Below, piece after piece: positions 48,818 to 58,721 of a DNA stretch of 64,000 nucleotides (its first letter is position 1; the number at the start of each line of letters is the position of its first letter). Below the pieces are notes generated by a model. The model did not search any database. It was not told the origin of the DNA and saw only the letters and a list, made by a program, of their open reading frames with translations. This DNA is from Streptomyces deccanensis. GTDB lineage: Bacteria > Actinomycetota > Actinomycetes > Streptomycetales > Streptomycetaceae. The stretch lies in the NCBI RefSeq assembly GCF_022385335.1, contig NZ_CP092431.1, positions 8,990,001-9,054,000 on the forward strand, in the 5' to 3' direction. The position numbers and the translations under genes were made by a program.

Positions 48818-50958
48818 GGGCGGAGCCGGACGGGCCGGAGGACAGACTCCGCAGGTTCGCGACGATCTGGAGCCGGGCGGTCTTCCCCGCCACCTCCACC
48901 TCGCTGACCCGGCCCGAGTTCGAGGAACAACTCCTGCCGCTGGCCCGCAGGCTCAGCGAGGCGCTGCGGGCCAGGACGTACGACGCCGAGGAGGGCAGGG
49001 CCGTCGGCGCCGATCTCGTCGCGGCGCACTGCACCGAACCCGAGGCGCTCAGCCGGACCCTGGACTGCGTCGACGCCTATCTGGTGCTCTACTGCGGCGG
49101 CGACGGACCCCAGGACGACCTGCGCGCCCGTGCCGCGCGACTGCAGTCCGCGATGGCCGCCGGATACGCCGAGGCACTGCGGCAGCGCACCCTCGCCGAG
49201 CAGGAGGCGATCGCCCGCGCGGCGCTGGAGGCCCAGGGCGCCGTCGCCCGGGCGCTGCACGCCACCGAGGCCCGCTTCCGCGCCGTCTTCGAGGGCGCCG
49301 CCATAGGCATCGGCATCGCCGATCTCGACGGCAACGTCCTCCAGGTCAACGGCGCGCTGCTGCGGATGTTCGGCGTCACCGAGCAGGCCATGCGCGGCCG
49401 GCCGGTCCCCGAGTGGAAGCACGCCGACGACGCGCCGCAGGTCTGGCGCCTCTACGACGAGCTGGTCCGCGGCGAGCGCGAGCACTACCACACCGAAAAG
49501 GCGTTCTCCCGCCCCGACGGCACGGTCCTGTGGACCAATCTGACGGTCTCCCTGCTGCGGGACGCGGACGGCCGGCCGCAGTACCAGCTGGCCCTCATGG
49601 AGGACACCACCGAGCGCCGGCTGCTCAACCTCCGCCTCCGCTACGAGGCCACCCACGACGCGCTGACCGGACTGCCCAACCGCACCCTGTTCTTCGAGCG
49701 CCTGGAGAAGGCCCTCGCGGCGGGCGACGGCCAGCGCTTCGGCCTCTGCTACCTCGACCTCGACGGCTTCAAGACCATCAACGACAGCCTCGGGCACGCG
49801 GCCGGCGACCGGCTGCTCGTCGAGGTCGCCGACCGGCTGCAGTCCTGCGCAACCGCGCCCGGCGAGATGGTCGCCCGCCTCGGGGGCGACGAGTTCGTGG
49901 CGCTGACCACCGGCACCGACACCGAGCGCGAGGTCGACGAACTCGCCGACCGCATCATGAACGCGCTGGTCACCCCCGTCCGCATCGACGGCCGGGAACT
50001 GCTCGTGCGCGGCAGCATCGGCATCGTCGAGGGCCCGGCGGGGGAGCGCGGCCCGGCGGAGGTGCTGCGCAGCGCCGACATCACGATGTACCGCGCCAAG
50101 TCGGCGGGCGGCAACCGCTACGAGGTCGCCGACGCCGAGGCCGACGCCCGCGCCATCACCCGGCACGGCCTCACCACCGCGCTGCCCGCCGCCCTGGACC
50201 GGGGCGAGTTCTTCATCGAGTACCAGCCGCTGGTCCACCTCGGCGACGGCACGGTGCGCGGCGCCGAGGCCCTGGTCCGCTGGCTGCACCCGCAGCACGG
50301 CGTCCTCGGCCCCGACCGGTTCATCCCGCTCGCCGAGCGCACCGGACTGATCGTGCCGCTCGGGCGCTGGGTCCTGGAGCAGTCGGTGCGCCAGGCCAGG
50401 GAGTGGCAGGAGCGCCAGGGGGGCACGGGGGCCACCGGGCCGCTGCGCGTCAACGTCAATCTGTCGCCGTGCCAGTTGACCCACCCCGGACTGGTCCAGG
50501 ACACCGTCGACATCCTGGAGCGCGCGGGCCTCGACCCCGACGCCCTGTGCCTGGAGGTCACCGAGTCCGCCCTGATCGGCGCCGACGACGATCTGCTCAA
50601 ACCGCTGCGCAGGCTCTCGGAGATGGGCGTCGACATCGCCCTCGACGACTTCGGCACCGGCTACTCCAACCTCGCCAACCTGCGCCGACTGCCCGTCCGC
50701 GTCCTGAAGTTGGACCGGTCCTTCACCCAGAGCATGCAGCAGTTCCCGGCCGACCCCGTCGATCTGAAGATCGTCGAGGGGATCGTCTCCCTCGCCCACA
50801 GCCTCGACCTCGCGGTCACCGTGGAGGGCGTGGAGACCGGTGCCCAGGCCGAACAACTCCGCATACTCGGCTGCGACACCGCCCAGGGCTGGTACTACGC
50901 CCGCCCGGGCCCCCCGGACCGCCTGCACGAACTGGCTTTGGTGGACGCGACGGGATAG
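48814..50958 (+). CDS. rmdA: PAS-GGDEF-EAL c-di-GMP synthase/phosphodiesterase (RmdA-like)
   Basis: 714 residues, no membrane segment. N-terminal helical region about 1-150, PAS domain about 165-280, GGDEF domain with intact LGGDEF (357-361) and ATHDALTGLPNRTLFFERLE, EAL domain with intact EAL (485-487), VTESALI, DDFGTGYS and EGVET. Both catalytic halves look active; no clear RxxD inhibition site precedes the GGDEF. Domain order, lack of membrane helices and the neighbours (SCO0930-type lipoprotein, sdh) match S. coelicolor RmdA, which affects development. GTG start overlaps the methyltransferase stop. Confidence 0.9.
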   Translation: MRAEPDGPEDRLRRFATIWSRAVFPATSTSLTRPEFEEQLLPLARRLSEALRARTYDAEEGRAVGADLVAAHCTEPEALSRTLDCVDAYLVLYCGGDGPQDDLRARAARLQSAMAAGYAEALRQRTLAEQEAIARAALEAQGAVARALHATEARFRAVFEGAAIGIGIADLDGNVLQVNGALLRMFGVTEQAMRGRPVPEWKHADDAPQVWRLYDELVRGEREHYHTEKAFSRPDGTVLWTNLTVSLLRDADGRPQYQLALMEDTTERRLLNLRLRYEATHDALTGLPNRTLFFERLEKALAAGDGQRFGLCYLDLDGFKTINDSLGHAAGDRLLVEVADRLQSCATAPGEMVARLGGDEFVALTTGTDTEREVDELADRIMNALVTPVRIDGRELLVRGSIGIVEGPAGERGPAEVLRSADITMYRAKSAGGNRYEVADAEADARAITRHGLTTALPAALDRGEFFIEYQPLVHLGDGTVRGAEALVRWLHPQHGVLGPDRFIPLAERTGLIVPLGRWVLEQSVRQAREWQERQGGTGATGPLRVNVNLSPCQLTHPGLVQDTVDILERAGLDPDALCLEVTESALIGADDDLLKPLRRLSEMGVDIALDDFGTGYSNLANLRRLPVRVLKLDRSFTQSMQQFPADPVDLKIVEGIVSLAHSLDLAVTVEGVETGAQAEQLRILGCDTAQGWYYARPGPPDRLHELALVDATG

Positions 50959-50986
50959 GGGGGTCTTTTCGGCCACCGGTTCGTCC

Positions 50987-51020
50987 CTTCAGGGGCGCGG
51001 GGAACTGCGCGACCAGCCAC
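50987..51020 (-). repeat. GC-rich repeat, copy D (34 bp)
   Basis: Exact reverse complement of the 34 bp at 55559-55592. It lies 29 bp after the rmdA stop. It contains the ggggcgcggggaactgcgcg core common to all copies. Confidence 0.9.
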
Positions 51021-51089
51021 GACGCACCCGCAGCCCCGAACCGGCCGCACCACTCACGGCGAGACCGGGACCCAGGCCGAGGCCCCGGC

Positions 51090-51974
51090 TCACCGCTCCA
51101 CCAACATCCGCTGCAACTCCCGCGCGGCCCGAGGCGGAGCCACATCGCTGCGGTGGGCCAGCGCGATCGTCCGATGCAGCCCCGGCCGGGCCAGCGGGGT
51201 CACCCGCAGGCCCCGCCCGGAGCGGGTCGCGACCATCCGCGGGACGACGGCCACGCCCAATCCCGCCCGCACGAACCCCAGGACCGCGTCCATCTCCCCG
51301 CCCTCCACCGCGAAATCCGGCTCGAACCCCGCGGAGCGACACGCGGCGACGGTGAGTTCCCGCAGGTCGTAGCCGTGGCGGAACATCACGAGCCGCTCGC
51401 CCTCCAGATCGGGGACACGGACCGTGCGGCGGCCGTTGCCGGGCTTGGGGGCGTCGGGGGAGGAGACCACCACCAGGTCCTCGCGCAGCAGCTCCACCGT
51501 GGTGAGCGCGGGGGAGGGCGTGGGGAGCGGGAGGACCACCAGGGCCAGGTCCAGCGCGCCGCGCGCGAGTTGGCGTACGAGGTCGTGCGAGCCGCCCTCC
51601 TCGATCAGCAGGCGGATGCCCGGGTAGCGGTCGTGGAAGGCGCGCAGCACGTCCGGGAGCAGACCGGTGCACAGGCTCGGGGTCGCGCCGAGCCGGACCC
51701 GGCCCCGCCGCAGCTGCGCCAGCTCCTGCACCTCGTGCCGGGCGGTGTCCGTGTCGGCGAGGATGCGCCGCGCCAGCGGCAGCAGGGCCTCACCGGCGTC
51801 GGTCAGCGTGATGTTGCCGCGCGCCCGCTGGAAGAGGTCCGCCCCCAACTCCCGCTCCAGCGCCTTGATCTGCTGCGACAGCGACGGCTGCGCCACATGC
51901 ACCAGCTCGGCGGCGCGGGTGAAATGCCGGGTCTCGGCCACCGCCACGAAGTACTGGAGCTGCTGGAACTGCAT
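51090..51974 (-). CDS. LysR-type transcriptional regulator
   Basis: 294 residues: N-terminal winged helix (FVAVAETRHFTRAAELVHVA, QPSLSQQIKALERELGADLF) and a two-lobe co-inducer domain. Divergent from sdhC across a 93-bp gap containing a T-N11-A dyad, so it is the probable regulator of the succinate dehydrogenase operon and of itself. Co-inducer unknown. Confidence 0.93.
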   Translation of the reverse strand: MQFQQLQYFVAVAETRHFTRAAELVHVAQPSLSQQIKALERELGADLFQRARGNITLTDAGEALLPLARRILADTDTARHEVQELAQLRRGRVRLGATPSLCTGLLPDVLRAFHDRYPGIRLLIEEGGSHDLVRQLARGALDLALVVLPLPTPSPALTTVELLREDLVVVSSPDAPKPGNGRRTVRVPDLEGERLVMFRHGYDLRELTVAACRSAGFEPDFAVEGGEMDAVLGFVRAGLGVAVVPRMVATRSGRGLRVTPLARPGLHRTIALAHRSDVAPPRAARELQRMLVER

Positions 51975-51991
51975 CCCTCCACGATACGGGA

Positions 51992-52010
51992 CGATAGTTT
52001 CCCGCTATCG
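51992..52010. promoter_or_regulatory. LysR-type operator dyad (T-N11-A)
   Basis: CGATAG (51992-51997), 7 bp, CTATCG (52005-52010): perfect arms, containing T51995-N11-A52007. Centred in the lysR-sdhC gap, 18 bp from the lysR start and about 50-60 bp from the sdhC start. Confidence 0.75.
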
Positions 52011-52029
52011 AAACGAGCTGTTTCATGTC

Positions 52030-52060
52030 TTGGACCGATGGGGTGAGGCCGCTCTAGCGT
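52030..52060 (+). promoter_or_regulatory. Putative sdhC promoter, leaderless
   Basis: TTGGAC (52030-52035), 19 bp, TAGCGT (52055-52060), then 7 bp to ATG 52068, so the RNA would start on that codon. This is the same arrangement as at the ABC exporter (4614-4652). Confidence 0.5.
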
Positions 52061-52061
52061 C

Positions 52062-52802
52062 ATGGGCATGGCTCTGGCAACGCGGACGGAACGGGCGGAG
52101 CGGGCGGAACGGTCGGCACGAAAACCGTCCCGGGCGCGCTCGGTGTGGGACAGCTCCCTCGGCAAGAAGACGGTGATGGCCGTCAGCGGACTGATCATGC
52201 TGGCGTACCTGGTCGTCCATATGCTCGGCAACCTCAAGATCTTCTTCGGCTCGGACGAGTTCAACGGCTACGCGCACTGGCTGCGCACCCTCGGCGAGCC
52301 CTTCCTGCACTACGAGTGGGCCCTGTGGATCGTCCGCGTGGTGCTCGTCGCCGCCGTCGTCGCCCACGCCACGGCCGCCTACCAGCTCAGCCGCCGCGAC
52401 ATCAAGGCCCGGCCGGCCAAGTACGTCCACAGCAAGCGCCGGGCGAGCTACGCGACCCGCACCATGCGCTGGGGCGGCGTCATCCTCGGCCTGTTCATCG
52501 TCTGGCACATCCTCGACCTGACGACCGGCACCGTCCACCCGGGCGGCTTCCAGGCCGGACACCCGTACCAGAACGTGATCGACACCTTCTCCACCTGGTA
52601 CGGCAACGTCGTCTACATCGTCGCGGTGCTCGCGCTCGGCCTGCACATCCGGCACGGCTTCTGGAGCGCCGCGCAGACCCTCGGCGCCGGCAGCCGCACC
52701 CGCGACCGCGCGCTGAAGACCACCGCGAACGTCCTCGCCCTGGTGCTGACCGTGGGCTTCGTCTCCGTACCCGTCGCCGTCATGACCGGAGTGGTGAGCT
52801 GA
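52062..52802 (+). CDS. sdhC: Succinate dehydrogenase cytochrome b subunit
   Basis: 246 residues (244 if started at ATG 52068, favoured by the promoter spacing). Five membrane helices of the single-cytochrome-b type found in Bacteroides/actinobacterial complex II. Heme-ligand histidines lie in [45 protein letters not shown] and [16 protein letters not shown]. Anchors the SdhAB proteins and passes electrons to menaquinone. Followed 2 bp later by sdhA. Confidence 0.92.
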   Translation: MGMALATRTERAERAERSARKPSRARSVWDSSLGKKTVMAVSGLIMLAYLVVHMLGNLKIFFGSDEFNGYAHWLRTLGEPFLHYEWALWIVRVVLVAAVVAHATAAYQLSRRDIKARPAKYVHSKRRASYATRTMRWGGVILGLFIVWHILDLTTGTVHPGGFQAGHPYQNVIDTFSTWYGNVVYIVAVLALGLHIRHGFWSAAQTLGAGSRTRDRALKTTANVLALVLTVGFVSVPVAVMTGVVS

Positions 52803-52804
52803 CC

Positions 52805-54768
<1,964 letters not shown>

Positions 54769-54772
<4 letters not shown>

Positions 54773-55518
54773 AGCTCACCCTGCGCGTATGGCGGCAGCG
54801 GGCCGCCGACGCCGACGGCGCCATGTCCACGTACGAGGTGGACGACATCTCGCCCGACATGTCCTTCCTGGAGATGCTCGACACGCTCAACGAGGATCTC
54901 ATCCTGCGCGGTGAGGACCCGGTCGCCTTCGACCACGACTGCCGCGAGGGCATCTGCGGGGCCTGCTCGCTCGTCATCAACGGCGACGCGCACGGGCCGG
55001 AGCGGACGACGACCTGCCAGCTGCACATGCGGTCCTTCTCCGACGGCGACACGATCGACGTGGAGCCGTGGCGGGCGTCGGCGTTCCCGGTGATCAAGGA
55101 CCTGGTCGTCGACCGGTCCGCGTTCGACCGGATCATCCAGGCCGGCGGGTACATCACGGCGCCGACCGGAGCCGCGCCGGAGGCGCACGCGACAGCCGTC
55201 CCCAAGCCGGACGCGGACTTCGCCTTCGAGCACGCGGAGTGCATCGGGTGCGGCGCGTGTGTGGCCGCCTGTCCCAACGGGGCGGCGATGCTGTTCACCT
55301 CGGCCAAGATCAACCATCTGAACGTGCTGCCGCAGGGGGCGCCCGAGCGGGAGACGCGGGTGCTGGACATGGTGGAGCAGATGGACGACGAGGGGTTCGG
55401 GGGGTGCACGCTCGCGGGGGAGTGCGCCACGGCTTGCCCCAAGGGGATTCCGCTGGTGTCGATCACGAGTATGAACAAGGAGTGGCTGAGGGCCACGAGG
55501 AAAGCGGGAAAGCGGTAG
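54769..55518 (+). CDS. sdhB: Succinate dehydrogenase iron-sulfur subunit
   Basis: 249 residues. 2Fe-2S cluster ligands in [16 protein letters not shown] and TTCQLHM; 4Fe-4S in [15 protein letters not shown]; 3Fe-4S in [15 protein letters not shown]. Carries electrons from the flavin to the cytochrome b. Starts inside the sdhA stop. Repeat copy E lies 40 bp after the stop. Confidence 0.95.
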
Positions 55519-55558
55519 CGCCGTCGGGGGCCTGACGTCTTCGGGCCGCGGGTTCGTT

Positions 55559-55592
55559 GTGGCTGGTCGCGCAGTTCCCCGCGCCCCTGAAG
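55559..55592 (+). repeat. GC-rich repeat, copy E (34 bp)
   Basis: Exact reverse complement of copy D at 50987-51020. The rest of the 381-bp gap up to 55899 contains a 7-bp inverted repeat (55834-55840 and 55849-55855) and no supported gene. Confidence 0.9.
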
Positions 55593-55899
55593 GGCGCGCT
55601 GTCGTGGACGGCGGTTGAAAAGCGTTCGCCGAATCGTGCGGACGGGCGGGGCCGGGAGTGGTGCTCATCCCCGGCCCCGTCTGGGTTTTCCGGGGCCGGA
55701 AACCCGCGCGTGGCTCGACGGTCGCGTCCCGGCCAGACGGCGGTCACCGGGACCGTTCCGTTCAGCAAGCGCACATCCGGGCTCCCGCCACCGGTCACGC
55801 GAAGGCCAGACGGCGTCGGAAGAACAGGTACGCGCAGGCCGTACCCGACCGGCCTGTCCTTCCGCTCAGGCCGAACCGGCCCGTGACCTGGAGTGAGCC

Positions 55900-56682
55900 A
55901 TGACCGCCGTACCCGCTCTGGACACCCCTGCCCTGCCGTCCCCGTCTGCGGTCCCTACCCCCTACACCGTCACCCTCGCCCGTGACGCAGCCGATGTGCG
56001 GGCCGCCCAGCGGCTGCGGCACGACGTGTTCGCCGGCGAGCTGGGCGCCCTGCTGACCGGTCCCCAGCCGGGCCTCGACGTCGACCCCTTCGACGCGTAC
56101 TGCGACCACCTCCTCGTGCGGGAGACGCTGACCGGGCAGGTGGTGGGAACCTACCGGCTGCTGCCGCCCGAGCGGGCCGCCGTCGCCGGACGGCTGTACT
56201 CCGAGGCCGAGTTCGACCTCGGGCGGCTCGACGGCATCCGGCCCGGACTGGTGGAGGTCGGCCGCTCCTGCGTCCACCCCGACCACCGCGACGGCGCGGT
56301 CATCGGCCTCATCTGGGCCGGCATCGCCCGCTACATGCTCGACCGGGGCCACGAGTGGCTCGCCGGCTGCTGCTCCATCCCCCTAGCCGACGGCGGCACG
56401 CTCGCCTCCGCCACCTGGGACCGGGTGCGCGACAAGCACCTGGCGCCCGAGGAGTACCGGGTACGCCCGCTGCTGCCCTGGATCCCGAAGAGCGAGACCC
56501 CCGTGGCCCGCATGGAACTGCCGCCGCTGCTGCGCGGCTATCTCCGGCTCGGCGCCTGGGTCTGCGGCGAGCCCGCGCACGACCCGGACTTCGGGGTCGC
56601 CGACCTGTACGTGCTGCTGTCGATGCGCCGGGTCAACGCCCGTTACCTGCGCCACTTCCTCTCCCTCGTACCGGCGGCGTGA
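55900..56682 (+). CDS. olsB: Ornithine-acyl transferase (GNAT/OlsB-like)
   Basis: 260 residues; the N-terminal 20 are Pro/Ala-rich, then VTLARDAADVRAAQRLRHDV, a GNAT-like core with LVEVGRSCVHPDHRDGAVIG, LADGGTLAS and PLLRGYLRLGAWVCGEPAHD. In this family OlsB transfers a 3-hydroxyacyl group from ACP to ornithine, giving lyso-ornithine lipid, a phosphorus-free membrane lipid. TGGAGTGAGCC before the ATG. olsA follows 4 bp later; this pair corresponds, from memory, to SCO0921-0920. Confidence 0.85.
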   Translation: MTAVPALDTPALPSPSAVPTPYTVTLARDAADVRAAQRLRHDVFAGELGALLTGPQPGLDVDPFDAYCDHLLVRETLTGQVVGTYRLLPPERAAVAGRLYSEAEFDLGRLDGIRPGLVEVGRSCVHPDHRDGAVIGLIWAGIARYMLDRGHEWLAGCCSIPLADGGTLASATWDRVRDKHLAPEEYRVRPLLPWIPKSETPVARMELPPLLRGYLRLGAWVCGEPAHDPDFGVADLYVLLSMRRVNARYLRHFLSLVPAA

Positions 56683-56686
56683 CCCG

Positions 56687-57550
56687 ATGAGCGTCTGGCT
56701 GCCGAGCGCGCCCTGCAGCCCGCAGGCCTGTGTGCAGACCGGGGCGTCGATCGCCGCCGTGCCCCGGGCCGTCGCCCGGTTCGCGGCGGTCGTGGCCCTG
56801 GTCCTCGTCGGAGTGCTGGTGAGCGCCGTCGGACTGCGGGCTCCGGCCGGGGTCGTACGGCTGTGGTGCCGGGCGGTCGTACGGGCGTCCGGCGTCCGGG
56901 TACGGATCTCCGGCGGCGCCCCGCCCGACGGCGGGCTGCTGCTCGTCGCCAACCACGTCTCCTGGCTGGACGTACCGCTGCTCGGCGCGGTGCGTCCGGC
57001 GCGGATGCTCGCCAAGGCGGACATACGGCGGTGGCCCGTGGCGGGCGCTCTCGTGGCGCGGAGCGGAGTGCTGTTCATCGAGCGGGACCGGATCCGCGCG
57101 CTGCCGGACACGGTCACCCGCATCGCCGACTCCTTGCGCGGCGGGGCGGCCGTCGTCGCCTTCCCCGAGGGGAGCACCTGGTGCGGCCGGGCCCAGGGCC
57201 GCTTCCGGCGGGCCGTCTTCCAGGCCGCGCTGGACGCCGACGTGCCCGTGCAGCCGGTCCGCGTCCGCTACCGGTTCGCCGAGGGCGGGGCGAGCACCAC
57301 ACCCGCCTACGTCGGGGACGACTCGCTGCTCGCCTCCGTGTGGCGGGTGGTGACGGCACGCGGCGTCGTCGCCGAGGTGGACGTACGGCCCGTCATCGGC
57401 CCGGCCGGTCACGTCGACCGGCGGGCGCTGGCGAGGGCCGCGCAGACGGCGGTGATCGACGTGGCGGCCATGGTCGAACACGCGCCCGAAGCGGTGGACG
57501 GGTGCCGGTCGGGTCAGCCGAGCCCCGCGATCCGGGCGAGCCTCGTGTAG
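56687..57550 (+). CDS. olsA: Lyso-ornithine lipid acyltransferase (PlsC/OlsA-like)
   Basis: 287 residues with a membrane helix near 28-50 (VVALVLVGVLVSAVGL) and acyltransferase motifs NHVSWLD (H-x4-D, about 86-92), FIERDR, and FPEGSTWCG. Adds the second fatty acid to lyso-ornithine lipid if olsB makes it. The N-terminal 25 residues with three Cys are unusual. Its last 37 bp overlap the end of the convergent LLM gene. Confidence 0.88.
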   Translation: MSVWLPSAPCSPQACVQTGASIAAVPRAVARFAAVVALVLVGVLVSAVGLRAPAGVVRLWCRAVVRASGVRVRISGGAPPDGGLLLVANHVSWLDVPLLGAVRPARMLAKADIRRWPVAGALVARSGVLFIERDRIRALPDTVTRIADSLRGGAAVVAFPEGSTWCGRAQGRFRRAVFQAALDADVPVQPVRVRYRFAEGGASTTPAYVGDDSLLASVWRVVTARGVVAEVDVRPVIGPAGHVDRRALARAAQTAVIDVAAMVEHAPEAVDGCRSGQPSPAIRASLV

Positions 57551-58494
57551 GAGTCCAGCAGCGCCTCACGGTCGTACGTGCTCGTCGTGACCAGGACCTC
57601 CTGGGCACCCGTCTCCTTGATCAGCGACTCCAGTTCGTACGCCACCTGCTCCTCGGTGCCGTACACCTGGCCGGTCAGCCCGGCCTCGTAGAAGCCGCGC
57701 TCCCTGGCCGTCATCGTCCGCCGCTCGACCTCCTCCGCCGGGGCGAGCGGCGGGAACGTGCCGTGCGTGCGGGAGTGGGCCATGGCCCAGGCCTCGGGGA
57801 GCAGGATCCGGCGCGCCTCCTCCGGGGTGCCGGCGACGGCGATCGTGCCGGAGACGACGACGTACGGCTCCGCCGCCCACTCGGACGGACGGAACCCCGC
57901 GCGGTAGCGGTCGATGCCGCGCCGCATCCGCTCGCGGTCGCGGAGGTCGCCGATCACCATCGGCAGGCCCGCCCGCGCGGCGATGTCGGCGCCCTCGCCC
58001 ATCGCGAGCACGAACGGGGGGACGGTCAGGCCCTCCGGCGGGCGGGCGTGCACGCCGGTCGGGGAGGTGCCCCGGAACCAGGAGAGCAGCTCGTCCAACT
58101 GGCCCGCGAAATCGTCGGCATCGTCCTTGTCCCGGCCCAGCGCCCGCCGTACGCCGTCCGTGAAGCCGACGGAACGGCCGAGGCCCATGTCGATCCGGCC
58201 CGGGAACAGGGACTCCAGCACGCCGAACTGCTCCGCGACGACCAAGGGGCGGTGATTGGGGAGCATGACCCCTCCGGTGCCCACGCGGATCGTGTGGGTG
58301 GCGGCGGCGACGGCGGCGGCCAGGACGGTCGGGGCGGAGCCGGCTACGCCGGGGACGCCGTGGTGTTCCGACACCCAGAAGCGGTGGAATCCGAGCCGTT
58401 CCGCGTCTCGGGCCAGCTGGACGGTGTCCCGCAGGGCCTCGGGGGCGGTGTGGTTTTCGCGGGTGCGGGAGCGGTCTAGGACGGAGAGGCGCAT
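57514..58494 (-). CDS. LLM-class flavin-dependent oxidoreductase
   Basis: 326 residues of the luciferase-like monooxygenase family, FMN-type: RFWVSEHHGVPGVAGSAPTV, VGTGGVMLPNHRPLVVAEQF, FPGRIDMGLGRSVGFTDGVR. ATG 58494. Single gene, convergent with olsA and overlapping it by 37 bp. Natural substrate unknown; this subgroup often annotates as alkanal-monooxygenase-like. Confidence 0.9.
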   Translation of the reverse strand: MRLSVLDRSRTRENHTAPEALRDTVQLARDAERLGFHRFWVSEHHGVPGVAGSAPTVLAAAVAAATHTIRVGTGGVMLPNHRPLVVAEQFGVLESLFPGRIDMGLGRSVGFTDGVRRALGRDKDDADDFAGQLDELLSWFRGTSPTGVHARPPEGLTVPPFVLAMGEGADIAARAGLPMVIGDLRDRERMRRGIDRYRAGFRPSEWAAEPYVVVSGTIAVAGTPEEARRILLPEAWAMAHSRTHGTFPPLAPAEEVERRTMTARERGFYEAGLTGQVYGTEEQVAYELESLIKETGAQEVLVTTSTYDREALLDSYTRLARIAGLG

Positions 58495-58551
58495 ATGGGG
58501 TTCAACGTTTGGGGGGTGGGGGGATTCCCGTTCGTCGCGGGGTGCGGGTGG

Positions 58552-58620
58552 GTGGGGCTTCTCGCGCAGTTCCCCGCGCCCCTGAAAAGCAGGGGCTGCG
58601 CCCCGTGCTTTTCAGGCCCG
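58552..58620. repeat. GC-rich palindromic repeat, copy F
   Basis: Starts gtggggcttctcgcgcagtt as in copy C, followed by ctgaaaagcaggggctgcgc and its partial complement gtgcttttcag. Only the left inner arm is present, with a smaller hairpin (58582-58615). Lies between two minus-strand genes. Confidence 0.85.
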
Positions 58621-58666
58621 CAGCCCCGTCGCCTTTCAGGCCCGAAGGGGCCTGACGCTAAAAAAA

Positions 58667-58702
58667 CCGAGCCGCGCCCGGAAGAATCCGGACGCGGCTC
58701 GG
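58667..58702 (-). terminator. Terminator of the GH43 gene
   Basis: Arms 58667-58682 and 58687-58702 (ccgagccgcgcccgga against its complement, one mismatch) with an AGAA loop. Six A residues on the plus strand (58661-58666) give a U-tract for minus-strand transcripts, 20 bp after the stop of the GH43 gene. Confidence 0.9.
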
Positions 58703-58721
58703 TCAAGGTGCCGCTCGGGGG

